A DNA stretch of 64,000 nucleotides from positions 1 to 64,000 of the forward strand of contig JBKECK010000077.1 of assembly GCA_047974625.1 (NCBI GenBank). Reading direction: 5' to 3'. The notes beneath the pieces are model-generated. The model made no database searches. It saw only the letters and a program-made list of their open reading frames with translations, and was not told the origin of the DNA. Both the position numbers and the translations under genes were made by a program. Below are positions 25,801 through 33,392 of this stretch, piece after piece (within the stretch, counting starts at the first letter, position 1; each line of letters starts with the position of its first letter). The DNA comes from CADEDH01 sp047974625 (GTDB taxonomy: Bacteria > Actinomycetota > Acidimicrobiia > Acidimicrobiales > SZUA-35).

Positions 25801-26752
25801 GGCCGGGGCGGTCCAGGCGTTCACCGCCGCGGTCCAGTACGGACCCGAGGAGCCCAGCCACCATCGGGCCCTGATCGTCGGTCTGCTCGAGACCGGCCGT
25901 CCCCACGACGCCCTCATGGCCTGCGACGAGGCCATCGTCAGGGCCAGGACCGCCCTCCACGGGGGGCACACCAGGTCGGCGTCGGACACCGACGGCCAAC
26001 GCACCCTGGTGGAGATGGAGGTGCTGCGGGCCCGGGTCGCGGCCGCCGTCGCCGGCCGCGCCGACGGCCAGGCCGGTGACGCCGTGCTGTGGGACGCGGC
26101 CCGGCGGCTGCACACGATCGGCGACCAGTACCCGGGCCGGCCCGACGAGGCCCGGGCCGAGCTCCTGACCCGGGAGGCCTACCTCTGGTTCCGGGCTGGC
26201 GACCGGCGAACGGCCCGCAAACGCCTCGACGCGGCCAGCAGGATCATCCGATCGGGTGGTGGGCCGCGGTCGAAGGACCGGCCGGAAACCGGAAACGGGG
26301 GCCGCCGATCGGACGGACATCCGTCGGGCCCGGCCGAGTACAACCAGCTCGCCGCGGCTCTGAAGGACCGGCGGTCGGCGTCGTGGAAGGAGTGGACGGC
26401 CATCGCCGCCGTGGTCATCGTCCTGGTGGGCGTGGCCGCCGTCGAGGTGACCCGCTATGTCCTCTGGCTGACCGATCACGAACAGCCGGGGCCCACCTTG
26501 AACGGCGTCATCCTGCTGATCGTCAGCTTCGCCCTATTGGCCCTGGCCCCCCAGATCGTCCCCCGGATCCGGGCCATCAACGTGCGGGACGTCAGCGTCG
26601 AACTGGCCGAACTGCGGCCGGGGGACGACCTGGTACGAATCGACCTCGACAGCAGCGCGGGCCGTATCACCCAGATCAGCGGGTTCACCAACTTCCGGCC
26701 CAGCGTCCCCCTGGAAGAAACCGAGTCCCGGATCAAGGACCCCAGCCTCTGA
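22862..26752 (+). CDS. Large TPR protein with C-terminal membrane anchor
   Basis: A 1296-residue protein that I recognise only by architecture. Most of it is repeated helix pairs of TPR type, clearest in the second half ('VDDLHVSAIAEARRAQIDQG', 'LRLALELDPTDPHSHLVQGLVRWSDHDRAGAVQAFTAAVQYGPEEPSHHRALIVGLLETGRPHDALMACDEAI'). Near the end are two hydrophobic helices (~1179-1203 and ~1213-1233) and then a ~60-residue soluble tail. It has no signal peptide, so the TPR array should face the cytoplasm as a membrane-tethered scaffold. The ATG at 22862 follows a weak CAGGA; the open frame extends upstream, but codon use there is atypical. It is divergent from the PEP-domain/radical SAM genes. Function unknown. 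Confidence 0.75.
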   Translation: MSPSDPPGDDPDDISSRDFRQIWVRLPSEDLLNRARICLEFDQYDHANTFATPRVGQDDPIAIIICDLAQRLRYHQQKREPADIATFESWVTLIRDKLGRGSPEHLLMTIRLARRRNLTASIESADTYDTISAQIREVREELRIRNRLRAPDRVLGLSTMEIELDYQRIALEIDDRRFESAYEHIEAFRDRHGPVVHGALWVAMARTRRALGHRRHTRIDDLEAAIERLTEEAFEATIGTRPVVFTHSRYLARLYRHLAVAHAASDPAAAMNAIVSADRHRSIEFGQAWQEDPPVHSYAGPLYALMLNDGSGAVDLAAKLLIERGSTELATELRRTTGADGDTSSGPDVDMVSPGARRALSTLSEANTRAVLAVVRVLRAVGRTDVAWYWLDLIPDGHLRNAHRLSLEREMGWAAAGIESFDPEREPLGSFTRTADYDAVELRWSEYGRSNLAAAHLDTAELVFSELSRSTWFESEADGRAGLVDVKRRRRMLRAVRGDVEGYTHQYRQADLDPPADLEAAGAWTELQIGDPRRAVVALQRPLEREPYSATAWIGLVRGLRLLGRPKDAHRVCQLLSGHDPHLIEQIQLEWLRLWLVDHPPPSLHTRHGGLIDSEAGWCAIDASAWDLAHDHFTRSLRAMPYFVSAHRGVVAATTGDGSQDLDRIIDDQLAHAARRLPHPIRRDGTALELLELELHLEAGAVRAAQHLPDEARRHLARAAELSLTTPGADRHRTDRTIASIHIDLGDLTGAAHTIPSLRDAPSGAADDRQQILAARYAIRAGQLPDVWVEGREVRWSLGTDDPLEPGSASWITAVICLFEARRFHEAERVLDAAAAGPAHGTDPAPNQTLAILRSWVALARSELPYVAADERKRLIHQAYDHTNQLERWTVDDLHVSAIAEARRAQIDQGSMAPARRQIQAALAERPRDISVLRDAAAIANITGDTQTARRHLRLALELDPTDPHSHLVQGLVRWSDHDRAGAVQAFTAAVQYGPEEPSHHRALIVGLLETGRPHDALMACDEAIVRARTALHGGHTRSASDTDGQRTLVEMEVLRARVAAAVAGRADGQAGDAVLWDAARRLHTIGDQYPGRPDEARAELLTREAYLWFRAGDRRTARKRLDAASRIIRSGGGPRSKDRPETGNGGRRSDGHPSGPAEYNQLAAALKDRRSASWKEWTAIAAVVIVLVGVAAVEVTRYVLWLTDHEQPGPTLNGVILLIVSFALLALAPQIVPRIRAINVRDVSVELAELRPGDDLVRIDLDSSAGRITQISGFTNFRPSVPLEETESRIKDPSL

Positions 26753-26929
26753 CGGTCGTCGCTCCACGATGCCGACCACCCGGGGGTCCGGATGTCGAAG
26801 GTCCCGAATGTCGAGGTCCGGGGCCGAAACGGCCCGGACCGGGGAGCCGGTGGGCTGCCATACTGGTTCGAACCACCTGACACCTTACCTACCTGACAAC
26901 CTGCCACCAGACGCCGGGGAGACATTGCC

Positions 26930-27487
26930 ATGGACGACACCAACCACCGAAGCCGGACCGAGCTCGACGCCGCCCTCGACCACCTCCACGCCAGTCCACG
27001 CGGGCGGGGCACGGTGGAGCTGATCGTGCGCCGCCCGACCGTGGACCAACGTGAGGTGCTCGACGAGGGCGAGCTGGTGGTGGGCCGGGGCCTGGTGGGC
27101 GACAACTACCCCGAACGCGGCAGTTCAGCGACCGAGGACGGCAGCCCCCACCCCGAGGCCCAGCTCAACCTGATGAACGCTCGGGCCATCGACATCGTCT
27201 GCAACGGCGACAAGACCCGCTGGCCGATCGCCGGCGACCAGTTCTTCGTGGACCTGGACCTGTCGGTGGACCATCTCCCGGCCGGCACCAGGCTCACCAT
27301 CGGCACCGCCGAGATCGAGATCTCGGCCAAGCCGCACACCGGCTGCGCCAAGTTCCGGTCCCGGTTCGGCGTCGACGCCATGCGCTGGGCCAACGCCGAA
27401 CGGGACGAGCGTCGCCGGGGCCTGAACGCCATGGTGGTGAGACCCGGGGTGGTCCGCACCGGGGATGCCATCGTCGTCGTGAGCTGA
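26930..27487 (+). CDS. MOSC-domain protein
   Basis: A 185-residue single-domain MOSC protein. Recognisable parts are 'QLNLMNARAIDIV', 'AGDQFFVDLDLSVDHLPAGTRLTIGTAEIEISAKPHTGCAKF' and 'GLNAMVVRPGVVRTGDAIVVV'. The conserved Cys in H-T-G-C-A-K-F corresponds to the residue proposed to bind molybdenum cofactor or sulfur in this family. Relatives include YiiM, mARC and the C-terminus of Moco sulfurase, acting in Moco delivery or reduction of N-hydroxylated compounds. The ATG at 26930 has GGGGAG about 8 nt upstream. It seems to be a single-gene unit ending near the convergent potassium-channel gene. Confidence 0.82.
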   Translation: MDDTNHRSRTELDAALDHLHASPRGRGTVELIVRRPTVDQREVLDEGELVVGRGLVGDNYPERGSSATEDGSPHPEAQLNLMNARAIDIVCNGDKTRWPIAGDQFFVDLDLSVDHLPAGTRLTIGTAEIEISAKPHTGCAKFRSRFGVDAMRWANAERDERRRGLNAMVVRPGVVRTGDAIVVVS

Positions 27488-27526
27488 TTCCGCCCCCGCC
27501 CCCGCCCCGGACGGGTCACCCGGCGA

Positions 27527-28567
27527 TCAGCGGGCCAGCCACCGGTGGAAGGCGTCCACCTGCTCGTGGGTCCCGAGCACGATGAGCACGTCGTCGGCGG
27601 CCACCCGTCGGTCGACGTCGGGCCGGTGCACGAACGACCCGTCCGGATGCCGGATGGCCAGAACCGTCACCCCGGTCTCCTCCACCAGGCGGGTCGCCCC
27701 CAGGCCGTGCCCGGCTAGGGGGCTCGCCCCGGTGACCACGTGCTCGGCCATGCGCAGAGCGAGACCCCCGTCGGTGACCGTCTCCCCCAGGAAGTCGACC
27801 ACGTTCGGATGCAGCATCAACGCCGCCATCCGGGTCCCCCCGATCTGGTGGGGGTTGACCACCCGGTCGGCGCCCGCCCGTTGGAGCTTGGTGGTGGCCT
27901 CCCGCTGATTGGCCCGGCTGACGATGAACAGCTCCGGATTGAGCTGGCGGGCGCTGAGGGTGACGTAGAGGTTGGCGGCGTCGGAGTCGAGGGCGGCCAC
28001 CAGGCCCCGGGCCCGGGATACCCCGGCCCGGCGCAGGACGTCGTCGTCGGTGGCGTCTCCGGCGACGACGGGCACGGCCACCGTGCGGGCCGCGTCCGGA
28101 TCGTGATCGATGACCACCACCGACTCGCCGGACCCGCTGATGGCCGCGGTGATCGAGCGTCCCACCTGACCCGCCCCGCACACGATGGTGTGGTCCTGCA
28201 TTCCCTCCACGGTCTTCTCCATCCGGTTCCTCCCCAGGGCGTCGGCCAGCTGGCCCTCCATCAGCACCTCGAACACGGCCCCGATGGTGTACAACGCCAC
28301 CCCACAGCCCCCGAGGATGACCGCGCTGGACACCAGCCGGTAGGTGGCGTCCACGGGGGCGCCCACCTCGGTGTAGCCGACGGTCGAGATCGTGATCACC
28401 GTCTGGTAGTAGGCGTCCACCCAGGTCAGGCCGAGCAGCCGGTAGGCCAGGGTCCCGATGATCAGCACCGAGACGAGGGCCAGGACCCCGTCCCGGATCC
28501 GTCGCCGGGGATCCCGGCCGCGGGGGGCCGGGCGCGCCACCGGCGACGATTCAGGGGCGACGGGCAC
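27527..28567 (-). CDS. Potassium channel with RCK (TrkA) domains
   Basis: A 346-residue K+ channel subunit. An N-terminal basic stretch is followed by TM1 (~28-46), the pore helix with selectivity filter T-V-G-Y-T (62-66), and TM2 (~75-105). A Rossmann-type RCK_N domain begins at 'HTIVCGAGQVGRSITAAI', with 'VVVIDHDP' as the nucleotide-binding acid, and an RCK_C domain ends the protein. Four subunits form a channel gated by cytoplasmic ligands such as Ca2+, NAD(H) or nucleotides. Some RCK channels respond to c-di-AMP; a diadenylate cyclase lies 15 kb away, but a link is only conjecture. The GTG start lies 7 nt after a TATTAT box, and no ribosome binding site is seen. Confidence 0.88.
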   Translation of the reverse strand: MPVAPESSPVARPAPRGRDPRRRIRDGVLALVSVLIIGTLAYRLLGLTWVDAYYQTVITISTVGYTEVGAPVDATYRLVSSAVILGGCGVALYTIGAVFEVLMEGQLADALGRNRMEKTVEGMQDHTIVCGAGQVGRSITAAISGSGESVVVIDHDPDAARTVAVPVVAGDATDDDVLRRAGVSRARGLVAALDSDAANLYVTLSARQLNPELFIVSRANQREATTKLQRAGADRVVNPHQIGGTRMAALMLHPNVVDFLGETVTDGGLALRMAEHVVTGASPLAGHGLGATRLVEETGVTVLAIRHPDGSFVHRPDVDRRVAADDVLIVLGTHEQVDAFHRWLAR

Positions 28568-28574
28568 GGCGGTG

Positions 28575-28580
28575 ATAATA
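28575..28580 (-). promoter_or_regulatory. -10 box TATTAT, leaderless promoter of the K+ channel gene
   Basis: On the minus strand TATTAT is followed after 7 nt by the GTG start codon at 28567. It is the most AT-rich hexamer in its neighbourhood and there is no Shine-Dalgarno sequence. Confidence 0.6.
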
Positions 28581-28648
28581 GACGCCGGCGGGTGCCGGGA
28601 CGGCGGCAGCGGCGGCCGCCCCGGGCCGGACGCCGCCGGGCCGGGGCC

Positions 28649-28654
28649 TACACT
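28649..28654 (+). promoter_or_regulatory. -10 box TACACT, leaderless promoter of zwf
   Basis: TACACT lies 9 nt before the ATG at 28664 with no ribosome binding site, the same spacing as at 3045-3060 and 43369-43384. Confidence 0.55.
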
Positions 28655-28663
28655 CGACCGGCG

Positions 28664-30199
28664 ATGAGCCCGGCCCGGATCACCCCCGACCGCAACCCCC
28701 TGCGCGACCCGAGGGACAAGCGGCTACCCCGGATCGCCGGACCGTCGTGCCTGGTCATGTTCGGGGTCACCGGCGACCTGGCCCGCAAGAAGCTGATGCC
28801 GGCGGTGTACGACCTGGCCAATCGGGGCCTGCTCCCCCCCGGCTTCTCCCTCGTCGGGTTCGCCCGTCGGGACTGGGCCGACGAGGACTTCGCCCGGGTG
28901 GTCCACGATGCCGTCCGGGACCACGCCCGCACCCCGTTCCGGGAGAGCACCTGGCGGGCCCTGGCCAGCGGGTTCCGGTTCGTCCCCGGCGAGTTCAGCG
29001 ACGACGTGGCCTTCGACACCCTGGCCGCCACCGTCCGCCAGCTCGACCACGAGCGCGGCACCGGCGGCAACGCCGCCTTCTACCTGTCGATCCCACCCCG
29101 CTGGTTCGGGGAGGTCTGCCGCCAGCTCGACCGGTCCGGTCTGGCCTCGCACGGACCGGGGTGGCGGCGGGTGGTGGTGGAGAAGCCCTTCGGTCACGAT
29201 CTGTCCAGCGCCCGGGAGCTCAACGACGTACTCTCCCGGGTGTTCGAACCGGACTGTGTGTTCCGGATCGACCACTACCTCGGCAAGGAGACGGTCCAGA
29301 ACATCCTGGCCCTCCGATTCGCCAACCAGCTGTGGGAACCGGTCTGGAACCGGCGCTACATCGACCATGTGCAGATCACCATGGCCGAGGACTTCGGCAT
29401 CGGCGGCCGGGCCGGCTACTACGACGGGGTGGGCGCCGCCCGCGACGTCATGCAGAACCACCTCCTCCAGCTCCTCGCCCTCACCGCCATGGAGGAGCCG
29501 GTGTCGTTCGGGGCCGCCGATCTCCGGGCCGAGAAGGAGAAGGTGCTCTCCGCGGTCCGCCTCCACCGGGATCTGGCCGGCTCCACCGCCCGAGGCCGCT
29601 ACGCGGCCGGCTGGCAGGGAAGCGAGCAGGTGGTCGGATACCTGGACGAGGAGGGGGTGGCCCCGGACTCCACCACCGAGACGTTCGCCGCGGTGGCCCT
29701 GCGGATCGACACCCGCCGCTGGGCGGGGGTCCCGTTCTACCTCCGCACCGGGAAACGCCTGGGCCGCAAGGTCACCGAGGTGGCGGTGATGTTCCAACGC
29801 GCCCCGCACCTGCCCTTTGAGGCCACCGCCACCGAGGAGCTGGGCCACAACGCCCTGGTGATGCGGATCCAGCCCGACGAGGGGATGACGATCCGGTTCG
29901 GGTCCAAGGTGCCGGGTGCGGCCATGGAGGTTCGGGACGTCACCATGGACTTCGGCTACTCCCACGCCTTCACCGAGTCGTCACCCGAGGCTTACGAGCG
30001 GCTCATCCTGGACGTCCTGCTCGGTGACCCGCCCCTGTTCCCCCGCCACCGGGAGGTCGAGCTGGCCTGGGAGATCCTCGACCCGGTCCTCCGTCACTGG
30101 GCCCAGCGGGGCCAGCCCGAGCCGTACCCGGCCGGGTCGTGGGGGCCGCCCTCGGCCAACGCCCTCATGACCAACAGCCGTCACTGGAGGCGACCATGA
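28664..30199 (+). CDS. zwf: Glucose-6-phosphate 1-dehydrogenase
   Basis: A 511-residue protein of normal length for the family. The NADP-binding N-terminus is 'LVMFGVTGDLARKKLMPAVYDLANRGLLP' (GxxGDLA), followed by 'EKPFGHDLSSARELN' and the active-site signature R-I-D-H-Y-L-G-K-E-T-V-Q-N. The C-terminal domain includes 'FYLRTGKRLGRKVTEVAVMFQ'. It oxidises glucose 6-phosphate to 6-phosphogluconolactone, making NADPH at the entry of the oxidative pentose phosphate pathway, in the cytoplasm. Its stop codon overlaps the opcA start (ATGA), a pairing common in actinobacteria and cyanobacteria. No tal, tkt or gnd genes are next to it. Confidence 0.95.
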   Translation: MSPARITPDRNPLRDPRDKRLPRIAGPSCLVMFGVTGDLARKKLMPAVYDLANRGLLPPGFSLVGFARRDWADEDFARVVHDAVRDHARTPFRESTWRALASGFRFVPGEFSDDVAFDTLAATVRQLDHERGTGGNAAFYLSIPPRWFGEVCRQLDRSGLASHGPGWRRVVVEKPFGHDLSSARELNDVLSRVFEPDCVFRIDHYLGKETVQNILALRFANQLWEPVWNRRYIDHVQITMAEDFGIGGRAGYYDGVGAARDVMQNHLLQLLALTAMEEPVSFGAADLRAEKEKVLSAVRLHRDLAGSTARGRYAAGWQGSEQVVGYLDEEGVAPDSTTETFAAVALRIDTRRWAGVPFYLRTGKRLGRKVTEVAVMFQRAPHLPFEATATEELGHNALVMRIQPDEGMTIRFGSKVPGAAMEVRDVTMDFGYSHAFTESSPEAYERLILDVLLGDPPLFPRHREVELAWEILDPVLRHWAQRGQPEPYPAGSWGPPSANALMTNSRHWRRP

Positions 30200-31110
30200 T
30201 CGTCGAGCTGCCCGACACCTCCACCGCCGACCTGAACCAGCACCTGGTCCGGATCCGCGACGACGGAGGGGCGGTGGCCCTAGGCCGGGTCCTCACCCTG
30301 GTCATCGTGACCGACGACGGGACCGTGGAGGCCGCGATCGAGGCCGCCAACCTGGCCAGTCAGGAGCACCCCTGCCGGATCCTGGTCGCCGTACCGGGGA
30401 CCGGCCGTGGCCCCGCCCGGCTCGATGGCCAGGTGAGGGTCGGCGGCGACGCCGGGGCCAGCGACGTGATCGTGCTCCGCCCCTCCGGCCCCCTCGCCGC
30501 CCACCCCGACGCGGTGATCGTGCCCCTCCTCCTGCCCGACACCCCGGTGGTGGCCTGGTGGAGCGGACGGCCCCCGGCCTCCCCGTCCGAGGAGCCGGTG
30601 GGGCGCCTGGCCCATCGCCGCATCACCGACGCCGCGGCCACCCCCCGGCCGGCCCGGACCCTGGCCGGACTGGCGACCGGTCACGCCGCCGGCGACACCG
30701 ACCTGGCATGGGCCCGGATCACGGGTTGGCGGGCCGTGCTGGCCGCCGCCCTCGACCAGCCCCCGTTCGAGCCGGTGGTGTCGGCCACCGTGACCGGTGC
30801 CGGATCATCGGCGGGATCCGCCCTGATGGCCGCCTGGCTGGCCGTCCGCCTCAGCTGCCCGGTTCACCGGGTCACCGACGGCAACGCCACCGGGCTCGTC
30901 TCGGTCCGGCTCGACCGCCGCTCGGGTCCGGTGGAGCTGGTTCGGACCGACGAATCGGTGGGCCACCTCGACCAGGCGGGTCAGCCCCGGCGCCGGGTGG
31001 CCCTGCCCCGACGCGACCTGGCCGGCTGCCTGGCCGAGGAGCTCCGCCGACTCGACGACGACGAGGTCTACCACGACACCCTGACCCGGGGCCTCGGCCT
31101 CGTGACCTGA
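30196..31110 (+). CDS. opcA: Glucose-6-phosphate dehydrogenase assembly protein OpcA
   Basis: A 304-residue OpcA-family protein. Features are 'RVLTLVIVTDDGTVEAAIEAANLASQEHPCRILVAV', 'LPLLLPDTPVVAWWSGRPP'-like text ('VPLLLPDTPVVAWW'), and the Arg/His-rich 'RLAHRRITDAA'. OpcA promotes tetramer assembly and redox control of G6PDH, as shown in cyanobacteria and inferred in actinobacteria. The ATG at 30196 overlaps the zwf stop codon, and a GGAGG lies 6 nt upstream, so production is tightly coupled to zwf. Confidence 0.9.
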   Translation: MIVELPDTSTADLNQHLVRIRDDGGAVALGRVLTLVIVTDDGTVEAAIEAANLASQEHPCRILVAVPGTGRGPARLDGQVRVGGDAGASDVIVLRPSGPLAAHPDAVIVPLLLPDTPVVAWWSGRPPASPSEEPVGRLAHRRITDAAATPRPARTLAGLATGHAAGDTDLAWARITGWRAVLAAALDQPPFEPVVSATVTGAGSSAGSALMAAWLAVRLSCPVHRVTDGNATGLVSVRLDRRSGPVELVRTDESVGHLDQAGQPRRRVALPRRDLAGCLAEELRRLDDDEVYHDTLTRGLGLVT

Positions 31111-31209
31111 ACGCCGGATCCGGTCACCGCCTATCCCCGCCGCCGGGGTGGCCCGGGGCGCCGGCTCCTCGGTAGCGTCGCGTCCAGGATCGACCCCCGG
31201 GGAGCCACC

Positions 31210-32007
31210 ATGGACGAGTACCGCACCATCACCATCGACACCGAGGGTGAGGTGGAGGTCCTCAGCCTCAACCGGCCCGAGCGGATGAACGGGATCACCG
31301 GCACCATGATCGGGGAACTAGCCGACTATTTCACCGCCAAGCTCACCGACACCGACACCCGGCTGATCATCATGCGGGGCAACGGGCGGGCGTTCTGCGC
31401 CGGCCTCGACCTGAAGGAACGGGCCGGCGGCGACGACCACCCCGAGTTCGTTCCCGGCCGCCCCAGCCTCAGTGACCTGCCCGTCCTGATGCGACGCATC
31501 CCCCAACCCATCGTGGCCCTGCTCCACGGCGGTGTCTCCGGCGGCGGGTTCGCCATGGCCCTGGCCGCCGACTTCCGCTACGCCGGGGAGAGCCTCAAGA
31601 TGAACGACGCCTTCGCCCGGATCGGGATGTCGGGCTGCGAGATGGGGGTCAGCTACTTCCTGCCCCGGCTGGTCGGCCTGCCGGTGGCCCGGGAGCTCAT
31701 CTACACCGGCCGGTACGTCGACGCCGCCCGGGCCCTCGAGATCGGTCTGGTCTCCGGAGTCGCCCCAGACGAAGGGCTCCGGGCCCTGGCCCAACCCCTA
31801 ATCGACGACCTCCTGGCCGTGTCCCCGACGGGCCTGTGGCAGAGCAAGCAGACCCTCGACGCCGCCCTGGCCGTCGACGACCTGGCCACTGTCATCCAGC
31901 TCGAGATCAGCGCCCAGCGCACCTGCCAGGAGACCGGCGACTTCCGGGAAGCGGTCGCCGCGTTCGTGGAGAAGCGGGAACCCAAGTTCCGTCCCCTGGG
32001 CGGCTGA
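31210..32007 (+). CDS. Enoyl-CoA hydratase/isomerase (crotonase) family protein, altered active site
   Basis: A 265-residue crotonase-fold protein. The N-terminal 'VEVLSLNRPERMNGITGTMIGEL' and oxyanion 'GNGRAFCAGLDLKERA' are typical. At the first catalytic Glu position the usual GGGCEL reads G-G-G-F-A-M, and the second (P-E-x-x-L-G) reads 'NDAFARIGMSGCEMGVSY', so both hydratase glutamates appear to be missing. It may be an isomerase, lyase or hydrolase, or a CoA-binding protein. A GGGGAG ribosome binding site precedes the ATG by 5 nt; TAGCGT at 31173-31178 is a possible -10. An acyl-CoA dehydrogenase gene follows on the same strand, suggesting an acyl-CoA degradation unit. Confidence 0.8.
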   Translation: MDEYRTITIDTEGEVEVLSLNRPERMNGITGTMIGELADYFTAKLTDTDTRLIIMRGNGRAFCAGLDLKERAGGDDHPEFVPGRPSLSDLPVLMRRIPQPIVALLHGGVSGGGFAMALAADFRYAGESLKMNDAFARIGMSGCEMGVSYFLPRLVGLPVARELIYTGRYVDAARALEIGLVSGVAPDEGLRALAQPLIDDLLAVSPTGLWQSKQTLDAALAVDDLATVIQLEISAQRTCQETGDFREAVAAFVEKREPKFRPLGG

Positions 32008-32207
32008 TCCCCGGGCCCGTCATCGACACCCGCCCGCCGCGGCGGGATAATCCCCGAGGCCCAACGCGGGGCCCCGGTCATCCGGACCGCCGACCACCCG
32101 TTCCGCCGACCACCAGGAGCGCCCGGACCACCCGGGCCCGACGATGGCCCGGACCGACGATGTCCCGGACCGACGATGCCGTCAGCCACCAAACCAGGGA
32201 GCAGGCC

Positions 32208-33359
32208 GTGACCAACCGCAACATCTACATGACCGACGAACTCCAGGCGATCTACGACCAGACGGTCGCCTTCGTGGCCGCCGAGGTCACCCCGAACGGT
32301 GAGGGGTGGGAGGAGGAGGGCAAGGTGCCCCGCTCCGTGCTGCGAAAGATGGGCGGGCTCGGCATGCTGTCGCTGCGAGTACCCGAGCGGCACGGTGGCC
32401 TCGGCCTCGGCCCGCTGGCGTCGGCCACCTTCTCCGAAGCCCTGGGTGCGTCCACGTTCGCCGGGTTCGACGTCACCGTCCTGGTCCACACCGACATGGC
32501 CGGGCCCCACCTGGTCAACTCCGGGAGCCCGGAACAGCTGGAACGGTGGCTCCCGGGGGTGATGGCCGGTGAGACGATCCTGTCGATCGGGGTCACCGAA
32601 CCGGATGCTGGATCCGACGTGGCCGGTCTGCGGACCTCGGGGGTCCGCGACGGTGAGGGATGGCGGCTCAACGGCACCAAGACCTTCATCACCAACGCGG
32701 TGTACGGGGACATGACTATCGTGGCCGCCCGCACCAACCCCGACGACCGCTACGGCATCACCATGTTCCTGGTCCCGTCCGGCACCGAGGGGTTCTCGGT
32801 GGCCAAGAAACTCGACAAGCACGGTTGGCGGTGCTCCGACACCGCCGAGCTGGTCCTCGACGACGTCTGGGTCCCCGACGACCAGGTACTGGGCACCGTC
32901 CACCGGGGCTTCTACGAGACGATGAAGAACTTCCAGAACGAGCGGATGGTCCTGGTCGGCATGGGGGTGGGCTCGGCCCAGGTGGCCATCGACCAGACCC
33001 TGGCCTACACCCAGGACCGCAAGGCGTTCGGCGGACACCTCTACGACCTGGGGGCGATCCGCCAACGGATGGCCATGAACCAGGCCCAGCTCGACGCCGT
33101 GCGGGCGTCCATGTACCACGCGGCGTGGATGGGAGAGCAGGGCGAGGACAACGTCAAGGCCATGTCCGGGGTCAAGGCGCTCGGCGCCGAGGTGGTCAAC
33201 CGGATCATGTACGACTGCGTCCAGTTCCACGGCGGCATGGGCTACATGCGGGAGACCCCGGTGGAACGCATGTACCGGGACGCCCGGATCCTCCCCATCG
33301 GGGGCGGGGCCACCGAGGTCATGCTGGAAGAGGTGGCCAAGCGGTCCTTTGTCGGCTGA
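32208..33359 (+). CDS. Acyl-CoA dehydrogenase
   Basis: A 383-residue flavoprotein dehydrogenase. It has the FAD/substrate motifs 'SIGVTEPDAGSDVAGLRT' and 'GWRLNGTKTFITNAVYGDMTIVAARTN', and the C-terminal 'QFHGGMGYMRETPVERMYRDARILPIGGGATEVMLEEVAKR'. The position of the usual catalytic Glu (Y-E-G-T) is Gly here, as in members whose base comes from another helix, such as the isovaleryl-CoA type. It introduces an alpha,beta double bond and passes electrons to ETF. The GTG at 32208 follows AGGGAG by 6 nt; an ATG at 32160 would add a charged 16-residue extension. Likely works with the upstream crotonase. Confidence 0.87.
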   Translation: MTNRNIYMTDELQAIYDQTVAFVAAEVTPNGEGWEEEGKVPRSVLRKMGGLGMLSLRVPERHGGLGLGPLASATFSEALGASTFAGFDVTVLVHTDMAGPHLVNSGSPEQLERWLPGVMAGETILSIGVTEPDAGSDVAGLRTSGVRDGEGWRLNGTKTFITNAVYGDMTIVAARTNPDDRYGITMFLVPSGTEGFSVAKKLDKHGWRCSDTAELVLDDVWVPDDQVLGTVHRGFYETMKNFQNERMVLVGMGVGSAQVAIDQTLAYTQDRKAFGGHLYDLGAIRQRMAMNQAQLDAVRASMYHAAWMGEQGEDNVKAMSGVKALGAEVVNRIMYDCVQFHGGMGYMRETPVERMYRDARILPIGGGATEVMLEEVAKRSFVG

Positions 33360-33385
33360 CCCCGGCCCCCGATGGCCGGGGTCAG
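33356..33385. terminator. Bidirectional hairpin between convergent genes
   Basis: CTGACCCCGGCC and GGCCGGGGTCAG form a perfect 12-bp stem around the loop CCCGAT. It includes the acyl-CoA dehydrogenase stop codon and ends 8 bp before the end of the convergent flavoprotein gene. A symmetric hairpin here could stop transcription from both sides. Confidence 0.6.
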
Positions 33386-33392
33386 GCGGGGC

